From NCBI GenBank assembly GCA_003158175.1, contig PMHJ01000031.1, forward strand, positions 1 to 64,000: 64,000 nucleotides of DNA, written 5' to 3'. Below, piece by piece: positions 1 through 8,480 of this stretch. Position 1 is the stretch's first letter; each line of letters begins with the position of its first letter. Made by a program: the position numbers and the translations under genes. The stretch comes from Candidatus Cybelea septentrionalis (GTDB lineage: Bacteria; Vulcanimicrobiota; Vulcanimicrobiia; Vulcanimicrobiales; Vulcanimicrobiaceae). Under the pieces are notes generated by a model. That model was given only the letters and a program-made list of their open reading frames with translations. It ran no database searches and had not been told where the DNA came from.

Positions 1-30
1 GGATGACATGACTGCGCTCAGGGTGACGAT
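1..30. repeat. Fragment of the dispersed GGATGAC...CTCAGGGTGAC repeat
   Basis: The window opens with GGATGACATGACTGCGCTCA followed by GGGTGAC. The two arms (GGATGAC and CTCAGGGTGAC) resemble the arms of the repeat copies at 18445, 24521, 27841 and 32961. It lies just beyond the stop of the TrkA gene at 34. The copy is cut by the window edge, so its extent is unknown. Confidence 0.4.
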
Positions 31-33
31 GCG

Positions 34-714
34 CTAGGCGCCGAGGATGGAGCGGATGCGTTCGCCTGCGCCGTTCTTGACGATCACGATCATCGCGTCG
101 CCGGCGTGCAGCGTCGTGTCGCCGGTCGGGATCTCCAAATCGCTCTCCGGACGGTCGACTGCGACGACGACGGAGTTGTGCGGAAAGTCGATTTCGGAGA
201 GCCGCTTGCCGTCGACCGGAGAGCGTTCGGGAATCGCGACTTTGACGAGCTGCATGTCGCCTTTGCCGAACAGGTGCATCGTCTCCAGCATCGAGCGGTA
301 CTTCGACGCGTTGACGTGCTCGTTGAGCACGTCGAGGATGAGCTCCGTCGACGAGATGACGATCACCGGATCGTCGGTGTCGAGTGAGTTGAAGATCAGC
401 TTATTGGCCGGATTATTGACGCGAGCGATGCAGCGTGCCTTCGATTTTTTCTTCGAGAGGAGCACGACCACGAGATTGTCTTCGTCGTCGCCGGTATCCG
501 CAACGACGACGTCTGCGCGGCTGACGCCCGCCGCGTCGAGGACCATCGGGTCGCAACCGTCGCCGACGACGGTCACTTGCCGATCGATCAGACGCTCGAG
601 CATCTTGGCCTTCCGCTCAACCTTCTCGATGACGACCACCTCATGGCCTTGGTTGAGCAGCGCACGGGTGAGATACGAGCCGACTTTGCCGCCGCCGACG
701 ATCAAGATAAACAT
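34..714 (-). CDS. TrkA/KtrA-type potassium channel/transporter regulatory subunit
   Basis: Cytoplasmic RCK subunit of 226 aa expected to gate a K+ transporter by binding NAD(H) or nucleotide. The N-terminal Rossmann fold starts with a GGGKVGSYL dinucleotide-binding loop at residues 7-15, with an acidic VVVIEK strand end. A TrkA-C domain fills about residues 140-224. It starts at an ATG 3 bases after the stop of the second TrkA-like gene (718-1392), so the two are probably co-transcribed and may form a hetero-octameric ring. No transport subunit is visible; it may lie left of the window. Family assignment is firm; K+ specificity is inferred from family. Confidence 0.9.
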   Translation of the reverse strand: MFILIVGGGKVGSYLTRALLNQGHEVVVIEKVERKAKMLERLIDRQVTVVGDGCDPMVLDAAGVSRADVVVADTGDDEDNLVVVLLSKKKSKARCIARVNNPANKLIFNSLDTDDPVIVISSTELILDVLNEHVNASKYRSMLETMHLFGKGDMQLVKVAIPERSPVDGKRLSEIDFPHNSVVVAVDRPESDLEIPTGDTTLHAGDAMIVIVKNGAGERIRSILGA

Positions 715-717
715 TGG

Positions 718-1392
718 TTAGGCCGTCACTTTCGGTTGCAGAGGCGTGCTGCGAAAGCGTTGCGCGAAGTCGCCGATTGCATCGGGCGCGACGACGGCAT
801 TGACTTCGTCGCCTTCTTGAAGCACGAAGCTGCCCGAGGCCACGGCGACGCTCTGCGCTCCCCGCCGCACGGCCGAGATTCGAATCCGGCCCTCCTCTTC
901 GATTTCCGCGACGCGTTTGCCGGCATCCGCGGGGCCGACGAGTGCGGCCACGGACGTCAGTTTACCGAAATCGAACGCTTGATTCTCCCAGGGCGCGTCG
1001 ATGAGGGTGTCGCGGATCAGTTTGGCACCAACGGTGGTCGGGCAGACCGTTTGAACGCCGAGCTCGCGATACATCTGACCGCGCGGTGGATCGTAGATCC
1101 GAGCCACGATTCGTTTGATCTTAAACATCCGTTGCGCGATGAGCGCCGCCATGATGTTGCGGTTGTCGCCGTTGGTTACGGCGATAAACCCGTCGGCGGT
1201 CGCGGCGCCGGCTCGCTTGAGCACGTCGTAGTCGATGCCGGTGCCGACCACGACGTGGCCTTTGAATTTTTGCCCGAGACGTTTGAAGGCGGCGGCGTTT
1301 TCGTCAACGACGATGACTTCGTGTCCGTCGGAATCGAGAAGTTTTGCGAGTGCAGAACCCACGCGTCCGCACCCGACGATGAGGTATCTCAT
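718..1392 (-). CDS. TrkA family potassium uptake regulatory protein (first of pair)
   Basis: 224-aa RCK protein. The N-terminal TrkA-N domain has the GCGRVGSALAKLL nucleotide-binding loop at residues 7-19 and VIVVDE at the end of beta-2. The C-terminal TrkA-C domain spans about residues 135-220. It is the upstream gene of a two-gene unit with 34-714, and the two are diverged paralogues of one another. The ATG at 1392 leaves about 108 bases to the divergently placed tRNA-Pro gene, enough for a promoter on each side. Single-domain RCK pairs replace the duplicated TrkA of E. coli in many phyla. Confidence 0.9.
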   Translation of the reverse strand: MRYLIVGCGRVGSALAKLLDSDGHEVIVVDENAAAFKRLGQKFKGHVVVGTGIDYDVLKRAGAATADGFIAVTNGDNRNIMAALIAQRMFKIKRIVARIYDPPRGQMYRELGVQTVCPTTVGAKLIRDTLIDAPWENQAFDFGKLTSVAALVGPADAGKRVAEIEEEGRIRISAVRRGAQSVAVASGSFVLQEGDEVNAVVAPDAIGDFAQRFRSTPLQPKVTA

Positions 1393-1500
1393 GAACGACG
1401 AAACTCTTTCAGAGGCCTCTCAGCTTTACCCTGGTCGCGGCAGGCCGAAGCGCAGAGTAAAGGAAGGGAGCACGGTTCTGCAAAATCTTTCGAGGCTCTT

Positions 1501-1574
<74 letters not shown>

Positions 1575-1598
1575 AATTTCTTCCCCCCCTTCGTCAGG

Positions 1599-2024
1599 AT
1601 GGACTACGTCGAGGGACGCTTGTTCTCGAACTTTGATCCTGCGGCGCGGCGCGTGCTTCGGGTGGCCGAGCAAGAGTGCCGAAACCACAGCCATTACTAC
1701 GTAGGCGCCGATCACTTGCTCGTGGCCTTGCTCGAGGAGCGCGACCCAGCGACGCTCAGCGCGCTCGACGCAGAGGGCATCGACGTCCCTGAGGTCCATT
1801 CAGCGGTCCGGCGAGCGTTGGGCACCGGCGAAGACCGGCTCTGGGAGGGCATCCTCATAACCCCGAGGGTTCGGCGCATCGTCGCCCTGGCGCAGGAGCG
1901 TGCCGGCGAGCGCGAGATTGGGCCCCTCGACCTGTTCGAAGCGTTGCGGCTGGAAGGCGGCAGCTCGGCCGCCGAAATCTTGCGACGCGCCTCGACCCGA
2001 AACAGAACCCCGGCGCTCGAGTAA
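1599..2024 (+). CDS. Stand-alone Clp N-terminal (Clp-R) domain protein
   Basis: 141-aa protein made of two Clp-N repeats: the first begins FDPAARRVLRVAEQEC and contains HYYVGADHLLVALLEE, the second begins ITPRVRRIVALAQE and contains IGPLDLFEALRLEG. ClpA/ClpC N domains bind substrates or adaptors; no AAA+ ATPase module follows, so this may act as a free substrate- or adaptor-binding module. I chose ATG 1599, because the earlier in-frame start at 1563 would lie inside the tRNA acceptor stem. It is followed at 10 bases by DedA. Domain call is good; cellular role is unknown. Confidence 0.8.
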   Translation: MDYVEGRLFSNFDPAARRVLRVAEQECRNHSHYYVGADHLLVALLEERDPATLSALDAEGIDVPEVHSAVRRALGTGEDRLWEGILITPRVRRIVALAQERAGEREIGPLDLFEALRLEGGSSAAEILRRASTRNRTPALE

Positions 2025-2033
2025 AGGAGCCGG

Positions 2034-2651
2034 GTGGAACACCTGCAGCAAGCGATTCTGTGGCTCATCGATACCTACGGTTACTTCGGTCTTTTCGTGG
2101 CGCTTGCGTTGGGGAACATGGCGGTTCCGATCGGGACGGAGATCGTTCTACCCGTGGCGGGAGCGCTGACCGCGACCGGACATTTGAGCAATCTCGGGCT
2201 GACAATTACCGTGGCACTGGCGGGCGAGTTAGCGGGCGGCTCCGCCGGTTACGCGATCGGCCGTTTCGGCGGTGTGCCGCTCATCGAACGGTATGGGAAG
2301 TACGTTCATTTTACGCACGACCGATTGTTGGTGGTGCATCGTTTCTTCGAACGCTGGGGAACTTTCGCAATCTTCGTTTGTCGTTTTGTTCCGATTTTGC
2401 GGGGCGTCGTCGCAGTTGCGGCCGGGATCGCGGAGATGAACCTCGCGCACTTCTACCTTTGGACTTTCCTTGGATCCCTGATCTTTTGTGGTCTCTTGAT
2501 CCTGCTCGGCAACGCGCTAGGTCCGCACGTAAGCGCGGTGCTTCCGCTGTTGCATCAATGGGCGTATCTCATCCTCGGCTTCTTCGTCGTGGCCGTCATT
2601 GCCAGCATCCTCGTAATTAGAGCGCGGTCGCGACCGATTCGAGCTAGGTGA
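2034..2651 (+). CDS. DedA family (VTT/SNARE-associated) membrane protein
   Basis: 205-aa polytopic inner-membrane protein. DedA proteins are linked to lipid-carrier or phospholipid recycling and to proton-dependent envelope homeostasis. Typical signs are an early amphipathic region with GNMAVPIGTEIVLPVAGAL (about residues 24-42) and the conserved FVCRFVPILRGVVAVAAG segment followed by a C-terminal hairpin and a last helix before the basic tail. GTG start at 2034 is supported by the AAAGGAG box at 2023-2029. Its stop overlaps the uvrC start by 4 bases, so translation is probably coupled. Confidence 0.9.
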   Translation: MEHLQQAILWLIDTYGYFGLFVALALGNMAVPIGTEIVLPVAGALTATGHLSNLGLTITVALAGELAGGSAGYAIGRFGGVPLIERYGKYVHFTHDRLLVVHRFFERWGTFAIFVCRFVPILRGVVAVAAGIAEMNLAHFYLWTFLGSLIFCGLLILLGNALGPHVSAVLPLLHQWAYLILGFFVVAVIASILVIRARSRPIRAR

Positions 2652-4606
2652 CGCTGCTCACCGATCTTTCGCAGGTCCCCGATGCTCCAGGCGTTTATAT
2701 GATGATCGGCGCCGGCAACGAGATCCTGTACATCGGGAAGGCGATCTCGTTGCGAAATCGCGTGCGTTCGTATTTTCAAGAGGGTGCCGTGCATCACATT
2801 CGGATCGCGGCCATGGCGGAGCGAGTCGTCGACGTTCGCACGATCGTCGTCACCAACGAAGTCGAAGCGCTGATCCTCGAAGCGAATCTGATCAAGCGCC
2901 ATCAACCCCCCTTCAACGTCCGTCTTCGCGACGACAAGCGCTACCCATACTTGAAGGTAACCAACGAGCCGTTTCCGCGGGTGGTCTTCACGCGAATGGT
3001 GCGAAACGACGGCGCGCGCTACTTCGGCCCCTATACCAACGCTCACGGCTTGCGCGAGCTGATCGACCTGGTACGGCTCGTCTTTCCGCTGCGAACCTGC
3101 CGAGAGCCGATCGACGGGCGGCGCAAGCGTCCATGCCTGCAATATCACATTCACCGATGCCTCGCACCCTGCGTCGGCTATCAGAGCGAAGAAGAGTACG
3201 ATGCAACGATCGATGAGGTCGTGCTCTTCCTAGAAGGCAAACAGGACTCGCTGCTCCGGCGCCTGCAGCACGAGATGACTGAGTCTGCCGAACGCTACAA
3301 CTTCGAGGCGGCGGCGCGGCTTCGGGATCGCATCGTCCAGGTTCGACGCGTCACCGAAGGGCAGAAGGTCGTGTGGAAATCGCGCCTCGACATGGATCTG
3401 ATCGGCGTCGCGCGCGCGCAGGGACAGGCCTGCATGCAAGTCTTCCTGGTGCGCGGCGGCAAGCTGATCGGTCAAGAGCACTTCATTCTCGACGGCGTCT
3501 ACGAACAATCCGACGAAGTGCTGATGGACGAGTTTCTCAAGCAGTTTTACACCGCACGCACCGCGAGTGCTGCGGAGGAGAGCGTCTTGTCGACGGTTCG
3601 CGTCGCCCGCGACAATCAAGCCCCCGTGCCGGAGAGGCGGCGTTCGCGCGCCACGCAGGCGGCAGCCGTGCCGAAGGAGCTGCTCGTCTCCGCGCTCCCC
3701 GAAGAACGCGAGACCATCGAAGCGTGGCTCTCGACGATCAAGGGGCAGCGCGTGCGAATCTTACGACCGCAGCGCGGTGCGCGCTGCGAATATATGCGCC
3801 TGGTTCAGAAGAATGCCGACCAGAATCTCAAGGCCTTCTTGGCGCATCAGGAAGTACAAGAGACCGCGCAGGCGACCGCGCTGACCGATCTCGCCGATGC
3901 GCTCGAGCTTCCGGAACCGCCGCATCGCATCGAGTGCTACGACATCTCGAACATCCAGGGGACCAATCCCGTCGCGTCGATGGTCGTCTTCGTCGAAGGC
4001 CGGCCGAAGAAGAGCGAGTACCGCAAGTTTAAGATCCAGTACGACCGCGGCCCAAACGATTTTGCGATGATGCAGGAGACGCTTCGCCGGCGGCTGCGCT
4101 ATCTTCGGCGCGAAACGGACCGCACCGAAACGCCCGTCGAGCGGGAGCTCGCCAAGAAAGAAAAGTTCAATAAGAAACCCGACCTCTTGTTGATCGACGG
4201 CGGAAAGGGTCAGCTCAGCGCGGTGGTCGAGGTGCTCGAGGAGCTCGACATGACCGGTCTTCCCCTTGCCGGGTTGGCGAAGGAGCACGAATGGCTCTAT
4301 CTTCCCAATCAGTCCGATCCGATCGTCTTGCCCGCCAACTCGGCGGCGCTGCATCTCGTCGCTCGAATTCGCGACGAGGCGCACCGCTTTGCCGTGACCT
4401 ATCACCGGCAACAGCGTGGCAAATCCATGACGAGGTCGGCACTCGACGCCCTCGACGGCGTCGGGCCGGTGCGGAAGAAGCGGCTCTTGACGGCCTTCGG
4501 CTCTCCGGCCGGAATTCGGCGTGCCGCACTGGACGAAATAGCGGCCGTGAAAGGGATGAGCCCTTCCTTAGCCGCAAGGGTTAAGCAAGCACTCGAAGGA
4601 GGGTAA
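2648..4606 (+). CDS. uvrC: Excinuclease ABC subunit C (UvrC)
   Basis: 652-aa nucleotide-excision-repair endonuclease that makes the 3' and 5' incisions around lesions in the UvrB-DNA complex. The GIY-YIG nuclease domain is at about residues 9-90 (GVYMMIGAG...ILYIGKA). A UvrB-binding UVR motif follows at about 200-235, an RNase-H-like nuclease domain at about 375-545 (IECYDISNIQG, DLLLIDGGKGQL) and tandem helix-hairpin-helix motifs at the C terminus (ALDALDGVGPVRKKRLL). Length is normal for the family. The GTG at 2648 overlaps the DedA stop as GTGA. All catalytic segments are present. Confidence 0.97.
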   Translation: MTLLTDLSQVPDAPGVYMMIGAGNEILYIGKAISLRNRVRSYFQEGAVHHIRIAAMAERVVDVRTIVVTNEVEALILEANLIKRHQPPFNVRLRDDKRYPYLKVTNEPFPRVVFTRMVRNDGARYFGPYTNAHGLRELIDLVRLVFPLRTCREPIDGRRKRPCLQYHIHRCLAPCVGYQSEEEYDATIDEVVLFLEGKQDSLLRRLQHEMTESAERYNFEAAARLRDRIVQVRRVTEGQKVVWKSRLDMDLIGVARAQGQACMQVFLVRGGKLIGQEHFILDGVYEQSDEVLMDEFLKQFYTARTASAAEESVLSTVRVARDNQAPVPERRRSRATQAAAVPKELLVSALPEERETIEAWLSTIKGQRVRILRPQRGARCEYMRLVQKNADQNLKAFLAHQEVQETAQATALTDLADALELPEPPHRIECYDISNIQGTNPVASMVVFVEGRPKKSEYRKFKIQYDRGPNDFAMMQETLRRRLRYLRRETDRTETPVERELAKKEKFNKKPDLLLIDGGKGQLSAVVEVLEELDMTGLPLAGLAKEHEWLYLPNQSDPIVLPANSAALHLVARIRDEAHRFAVTYHRQQRGKSMTRSALDALDGVGPVRKKRLLTAFGSPAGIRRAALDEIAAVKGMSPSLAARVKQALEGG

Positions 4607-4611
4607 AAAGC

Positions 4612-4971
4612 TTGAACTTACTTCTACGCTTCCTCGTCAACGCGCTCGTCCTGTATCTCATCTGTAAGTATGTCCCTGGCTTTCATATTGTCTCAATCTG
4701 GGGAGCCGTAATCGCTGCAATCGTCTTCGGACTGGTCAACGCGATCATCGGGCCCATCCTGCGGCTGATTTCGCTGCCGCTGACGTTGATCACGTTCGGG
4801 CTGTTCTCGTTTGTCATCAACTACCTGCTCTTTGTGATCACGGCCGCGATGCTGCACCTGAACAGCGGCGAGATCAATCCGTGGCTCGCGAACCTCTATG
4901 GCGCCATCATCATGATGATCGTCTCCACGCTGATGCATCAGGGGAGCAAGGCCACCGAGAACGCCCGCTAG
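4612..4971 (+). CDS. Phage holin family 4-like small membrane protein (YvlD type)
   Basis: 119-aa protein with four predicted membrane helices, matching the PF04020-type holin-like/YvlD family. Conserved features are the LLLRFLVNALVLYL start, GLVNAIIGPILRLISLPLTLITFGLFSFVIN in the middle and NPWLANLYGAIIM before the last helix. These proteins are common in bacteria without prophages; a lysis role is not implied. The TTG start at 4612 sits 8 bases after the GAAGGAGGG ribosome site that overlaps the uvrC stop, so it probably belongs to the Clp-N/DedA/UvrC operon. Confidence 0.85.
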   Translation: MNLLLRFLVNALVLYLICKYVPGFHIVSIWGAVIAAIVFGLVNAIIGPILRLISLPLTLITFGLFSFVINYLLFVITAAMLHLNSGEINPWLANLYGAIIMMIVSTLMHQGSKATENAR

Positions 4972-5010
4972 CGCTCAGGAGCCTGAGAGGAACCCCGGCT
5001 TGCCCCGGCG

Positions 5011-5019
5011 TGTTATAGT
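5011..5019 (+). promoter_or_regulatory. Extended -10 promoter of the tmRNA gene
   Basis: TGTTATAGT is an extended -10 element (TGn plus TATAGT). Transcription would start near 5026, about 40 bases before the mature tmRNA 5' end, leaving a short precursor leader for RNase P. The TTGCCC at 5000-5005 is too close (8 bases) to be its -35 box. Confidence 0.5.
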
Positions 5020-5066
5020 ATGTGTTCCTTCGACTGGGCTGCGGACAGGCTAGTCGGGGCAAGCAT

Positions 5067-5420
5067 GGGGCTGAAATAGGTTCGACAAGGACGCTTCAGT
5101 CGGCGTTAGCAGGCGGAGTTGCGAGCTCTCCTAAAACGATCGCAACGGCAATAACTGCCAATCACGAATACGCACTGGCTGCCTAATCTAGGCTAGTCAC
5201 CGGACGCAGAGAGTCGGCCCGAGCCACTCTGCCTTCCGGTCACAAACTCGGGCTGGCACGATCGCGTGATTCGACGCTCGTGCGAGATAAAGAATCTGCA
5301 GCGACCGGTAAGCCACGCTTCGAGGCGTACGGTCGAACAAGAAAAATTCGAGGCTGAGCCTGGAGAACGCGCCGGTTAAGTTTCTTGGACTCGGGGGGCA
5401 GTACCCCGACAGCTCCACCA
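5067..5420 (+). ncRNA. ssrA: Transfer-messenger RNA (tmRNA), one-piece
   Basis: 354-nt tmRNA that rescues stalled ribosomes and tags the nascent peptide for proteolysis. The 5' end GGGGCTGAAATAGGTTCGAC and the 3' end CAGCTCCACCA form a seven-pair acceptor stem (one G-U), and CCA is encoded. The tag frame opens at GCA 5142 after a GATC context and reads ATAITANHEYALAA with stop TAA at 5184-5186. The ALAA terminus is the classical ClpXP recognition signal. The two ends are continuous, so it is not the permuted two-piece type. No smpB is seen in the window. Confidence 0.96.
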
Positions 5421-5430
5421 TTCTTTCTGC

Positions 5431-6048
5431 TCAGCTCGCGGTGGGGAACCTCCGCTGGAACGAAATCACGTAAGTTATCACTTTCGTGGGCTCGTGTCCG
5501 CGTAAGTCGGGCAGAGCGAATGTAGTTTTGCCATCGCCTCCAAACTTGGTCCCCAGCAGCGTGTAGAGCGCCACCTCTCGGTCGATCTTCAGAAGCTGGC
5601 CGTCGTATGTGGCCCAACCGGCCGGCCCGAGGAGCGGGGGGATTCCATACTCATTTGGCTCGTTGAGGGCTTTACGGCTCGGGTAGATGCCGGCCGTTGC
5701 AATCAGATAAGACAACCCTTTGATCGGTTCTTGCCCGCGCGTGTCGGGAAGCCCGAAGGTCTTGTTTCCGTCGCCTCCAAACCGATCGCCCAGCAGTGTG
5801 AAGAGTGCGGCGTTCGACGCTATGGGAAGAATCTGGCCGGCACACTTTGCGAACCTTGAATCACCTGATGCATTGAGGGGACGACGAGAGAATTGGGAGC
5901 CATAGCGGCCCCGGCGCAGCCGGCGAGCACTGCGCCGGCGCCGGTTTGCACGAATGCTTGACGCTTCACGAGGGGGTGCGCCCATCGTAGCGATGCAGTA
6001 CTTCACACCTTTAATAGGCTCGTGCCCCCGGGACTCAGCATTTTTCAA
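5431..6048 (-). pseudogene. Decayed phage tail-collar-like (MdpB type) protein
   Basis: The open frame contains two tail-collar repeats: GQILPIASNAALFTLLGDRF...FGLPDTRG and GQLLKIDREVALYTLLGTKF...FALPDLRG. A third fragment (RGHEPIKGVKYCIATMG) is at the N terminus. Between the fragment and the first full repeat the reading is Arg-rich nonsense. In another frame, starting at GTG 5969 and ending at a stop at 5820, the same DNA encodes a lipoprotein- or Tat-like leader, VKRQAFVQTGAGAVLAGCAG. The original gene probably began there and lost frame near 5870. It is convergent to ssrA, with 10 bases between. Either decay or an assembly indel is possible. Confidence 0.6.
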
Positions 6049-6105
6049 GGTTCGGTCGCGCGCACGGTAGTAAAATAGCAGCGGCGGATTTCGCCGGATG
6101 GACGA

Positions 6106-6882
6106 ATGCTCGAATACATAGCAACGCTCTCGCTGCTACTGGCGCAAGTGCCGACGCCGCCGAACCCGTCGTCTGCCCCTCCGAAGACGATCATCCGCAT
6201 CAGGTCGACTCCATTCTGCACCGTCTTTCGCGAGAACGTCTTTTTCGCGGTGCAAGGCCTGCGTATCAACGACCTCGTTATCGATCAAGGCCGCGCGGTG
6301 CTGGCAAAGTGGGCGTACGATAGCGTCGTCGACGCCGGCAGGTTCGGCGGCGCCAGCCGCAAGATGGATCAATACCAGTTAGGCCAAGTCGTGAATCAAG
6401 CCGCGCGCAACCTCGAACGCGTGCATGCCCTACTCAACGATTCCGATCGGTTTCCAGCCACACCTCAAAACGATGCCGACCGCGACCTGCTGGCAGTGAA
6501 AGCAACCCTTCAGACCGTCGCAGACTCCCAGGAGCGCTCGCTGAACATTCTCTCGGGAACCTACGAAACGACGGCGTTGTACGCGCTGCTCTCACTGGGT
6601 AACGGCGCCGCGGAGGCGTTAAAGACGAGCAGCACGCCGGAGAAATCGCCGGAGCTCGGAGATCCGGTCTTCAGTACGCCGAGCTACATACCGCCGCCGT
6701 CCGCGTCGAACTCCCACGGTTCGCTGCCGACCGCGGCGAGCGCGCACGGCTCGCTCTTCGCGAGCACGCCCATCGGGAAGGTTCAGACGGCGGTCGTGAT
6801 AACGCAGCGGATGACCGGCAGCGCCGAAGACCGCGTCGGTGCGGCCGTCACGCCCGGCGTCGAGCGGTGTAGTCTTCACTGA
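6106..6882 (+). CDS. Secreted protein of unknown function
   Basis: 258-aa protein with a hydrophobic N terminus (IATLSLLLAQ) that looks like a short signal peptide or anchor, followed by a Pro-rich linker. The central part (about residues 35-160) is a helical region with FRENVFFAVQGLRINDLVIDQGRAVL and NQAARNLERVHALLNDSDRF. The C-terminal third is low-complexity Ser/Pro/Thr/Ala. I recognise no family. The gene ends 7 bases into the convergent antiporter gene. Nothing indicates an enzymatic role. Confidence 0.6.
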   Translation: MLEYIATLSLLLAQVPTPPNPSSAPPKTIIRIRSTPFCTVFRENVFFAVQGLRINDLVIDQGRAVLAKWAYDSVVDAGRFGGASRKMDQYQLGQVVNQAARNLERVHALLNDSDRFPATPQNDADRDLLAVKATLQTVADSQERSLNILSGTYETTALYALLSLGNGAAEALKTSSTPEKSPELGDPVFSTPSYIPPPSASNSHGSLPTAASAHGSLFASTPIGKVQTAVVITQRMTGSAEDRVGAAVTPGVERCSLH

Positions 6883-8480
6883 CTTTCCTCCTCGATTTTC
6901 CCGTGCCCGGTGCTGTCGAGCAAACCGATCTCAACCGCTTGCAGGTCGAGCACGCGCAGGACGCGGCGCAGGACGGTATTGTCGATTTTTCCTTCGGTGC
7001 GCAGTTCGATCAACCGTTTCCGCTGCGTGTCGAGCAGGCGCCGTTCGACGCGACGGAACGCTGCCGTCGTCTCCGCGGCGCCCTCGGCGCTCTCCCCGAA
7101 CTCGGCATATCTCGAGCGCAGGCGCTTGCGTTGCAGCTCTAAGATCGCACCGGGAACGCTGCCCTCGCGTTCGAGCTCGTCGAGACAATCGAGCCCGGCG
7201 CGAGCGGTCGCCGCAAGCGCGATGCGTTCCTCCCCCTGCGCGGCGAGATCGTCTTTGACGCCCAGCCAGCTGATGATATACGGTAGCGTTCCGCCTTGTC
7301 CGACCAGCGTCGCCAATAGGACGACGAACGTGATGAAGATCAAGAGGTCGCGAAACGGAAAGGGTCCCGCGGCGGTTTCGAGTGGAATCGCCAGCGCGGC
7401 CGCCAACGAGACGCCGCCGCGCATGCCTGTCCAGGCAAGGATCGAAACGTGAGACCAATCGGCCTTTCCGCCAACGTGTTCGGGCTCATTGGTTGCCGGC
7501 AGCAGCCCTTGCGCGAAAGTCCACACGAGTCGCGCGAGGATGCACGTTGCCGCGATGGCGCTCCCCCACCAGACGAGCTGGCCGGCTGAATAAGCGTTCA
7601 GCCGAGATACGATATGGTGAAATTGGATTCCAACCTCGACGAAGATGAATGCGTTGAGCAGAAAGACGATCGTCACCCAAAAGCCCGTCAACACCTCGCG
7701 AGCCATTGGCAGCAGCACGGTCGGTGTGAAGCGGCTGATGAAGAGTCCCGCGACTACCGTTGCCAACACGCCCGAGGCGCCGATATAGTATGCCGGAAGA
7801 TAGGCGACGAACGGGACGACGACGGAGATGACGCCTTGCAGCGTTTCGTCCTGAATGACCCGCCATGCCAGAACCGCGAGTCCGCCTGCCGCGAGCCCGA
7901 TCGCGACGGCTTCGACGACCGAAAGTGCCAGCGCTCCGAATGCGTGTGAGAGTGAAAACGACGCGCCCACCACTGCGGCGATGCCCGCTCCGTAGAGAAT
8001 GAGCGACGTCGCGTCGTTGACGAGGCTCTCGCCTTCGATCGTTCCAATGATGTGGCGTGGCACATTGAGTCGATCGGCGACGGCGACGAACGCGACTTCA
8101 TCGGTCGACGAAACGATGGCGCCGAGTACGAAGGCGACGCCCCAGCCCATGCCGGGAACGATCGCGTGCGCGACCAGTGCAACCACGACCGTCGTCAGGA
8201 TCACCAACCCGAACGCCATCTGGAAGATCCAAAAGGCGTTCGCGCGGAACTCGCTCGTTGGTGCCGAGACGCTTTCCCAATAGAGCAGCGGCGGTAGAAA
8301 GACGACGAGCACCAGAGCCGGGGGCAATTCGATGATGGGAACGTGCGGAATGAAACCGATCGCGATGCCGCCGAGAACCAAGACGATCGGGTACGCGATG
8401 TTGATGCGGTTGGCGATCGTCACCAGCACGACGATGGCGGCGAAGACGACGGCGAGCGCGCTTGCGGCATGGAGATCCAT
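6876..8480 (-). CDS. Na+/H+ antiporter, CPA1 family
   Basis: 534-aa inner-membrane monovalent cation/proton antiporter with about 12 membrane helices. Family signals are GAIVSSTDEVAFVAVADRLNV, the core EGESLVNDATSLILYG with the ion-binding Asp, and WTGMRGGVSLAAALAIP. A cytoplasmic tail of about 120 residues after the last helix is highly charged and probably regulatory. The usual SPPDAV segment reads SSTDEV, a modest variation in the first unwound helix. The ATG follows the stop of the Fpg gene with no gap, so it is likely the last gene of the OsmC-to-antiporter operon. Confidence 0.9.
   Translation of the reverse strand: MDLHAASALAVVFAAIVVLVTIANRINIAYPIVLVLGGIAIGFIPHVPIIELPPALVLVVFLPPLLYWESVSAPTSEFRANAFWIFQMAFGLVILTTVVVALVAHAIVPGMGWGVAFVLGAIVSSTDEVAFVAVADRLNVPRHIIGTIEGESLVNDATSLILYGAGIAAVVGASFSLSHAFGALALSVVEAVAIGLAAGGLAVLAWRVIQDETLQGVISVVVPFVAYLPAYYIGASGVLATVVAGLFISRFTPTVLLPMAREVLTGFWVTIVFLLNAFIFVEVGIQFHHIVSRLNAYSAGQLVWWGSAIAATCILARLVWTFAQGLLPATNEPEHVGGKADWSHVSILAWTGMRGGVSLAAALAIPLETAAGPFPFRDLLIFITFVVLLATLVGQGGTLPYIISWLGVKDDLAAQGEERIALAATARAGLDCLDELEREGSVPGAILELQRKRLRSRYAEFGESAEGAAETTAAFRRVERRLLDTQRKRLIELRTEGKIDNTVLRRVLRVLDLQAVEIGLLDSTGHGKIEEESQ

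Noticed and set aside
5000-5019. Classical -35/-10 promoter for tmRNA (TTGCCC plus TATAGT)
   Set aside because: The spacing is only 8 bases; an extended -10 element explains the site better.
5197-5617. Minus-strand frames of 74 and 125 codons inside and beside tmRNA
   Set aside because: The region is fully explained by the tmRNA structure; no homology.
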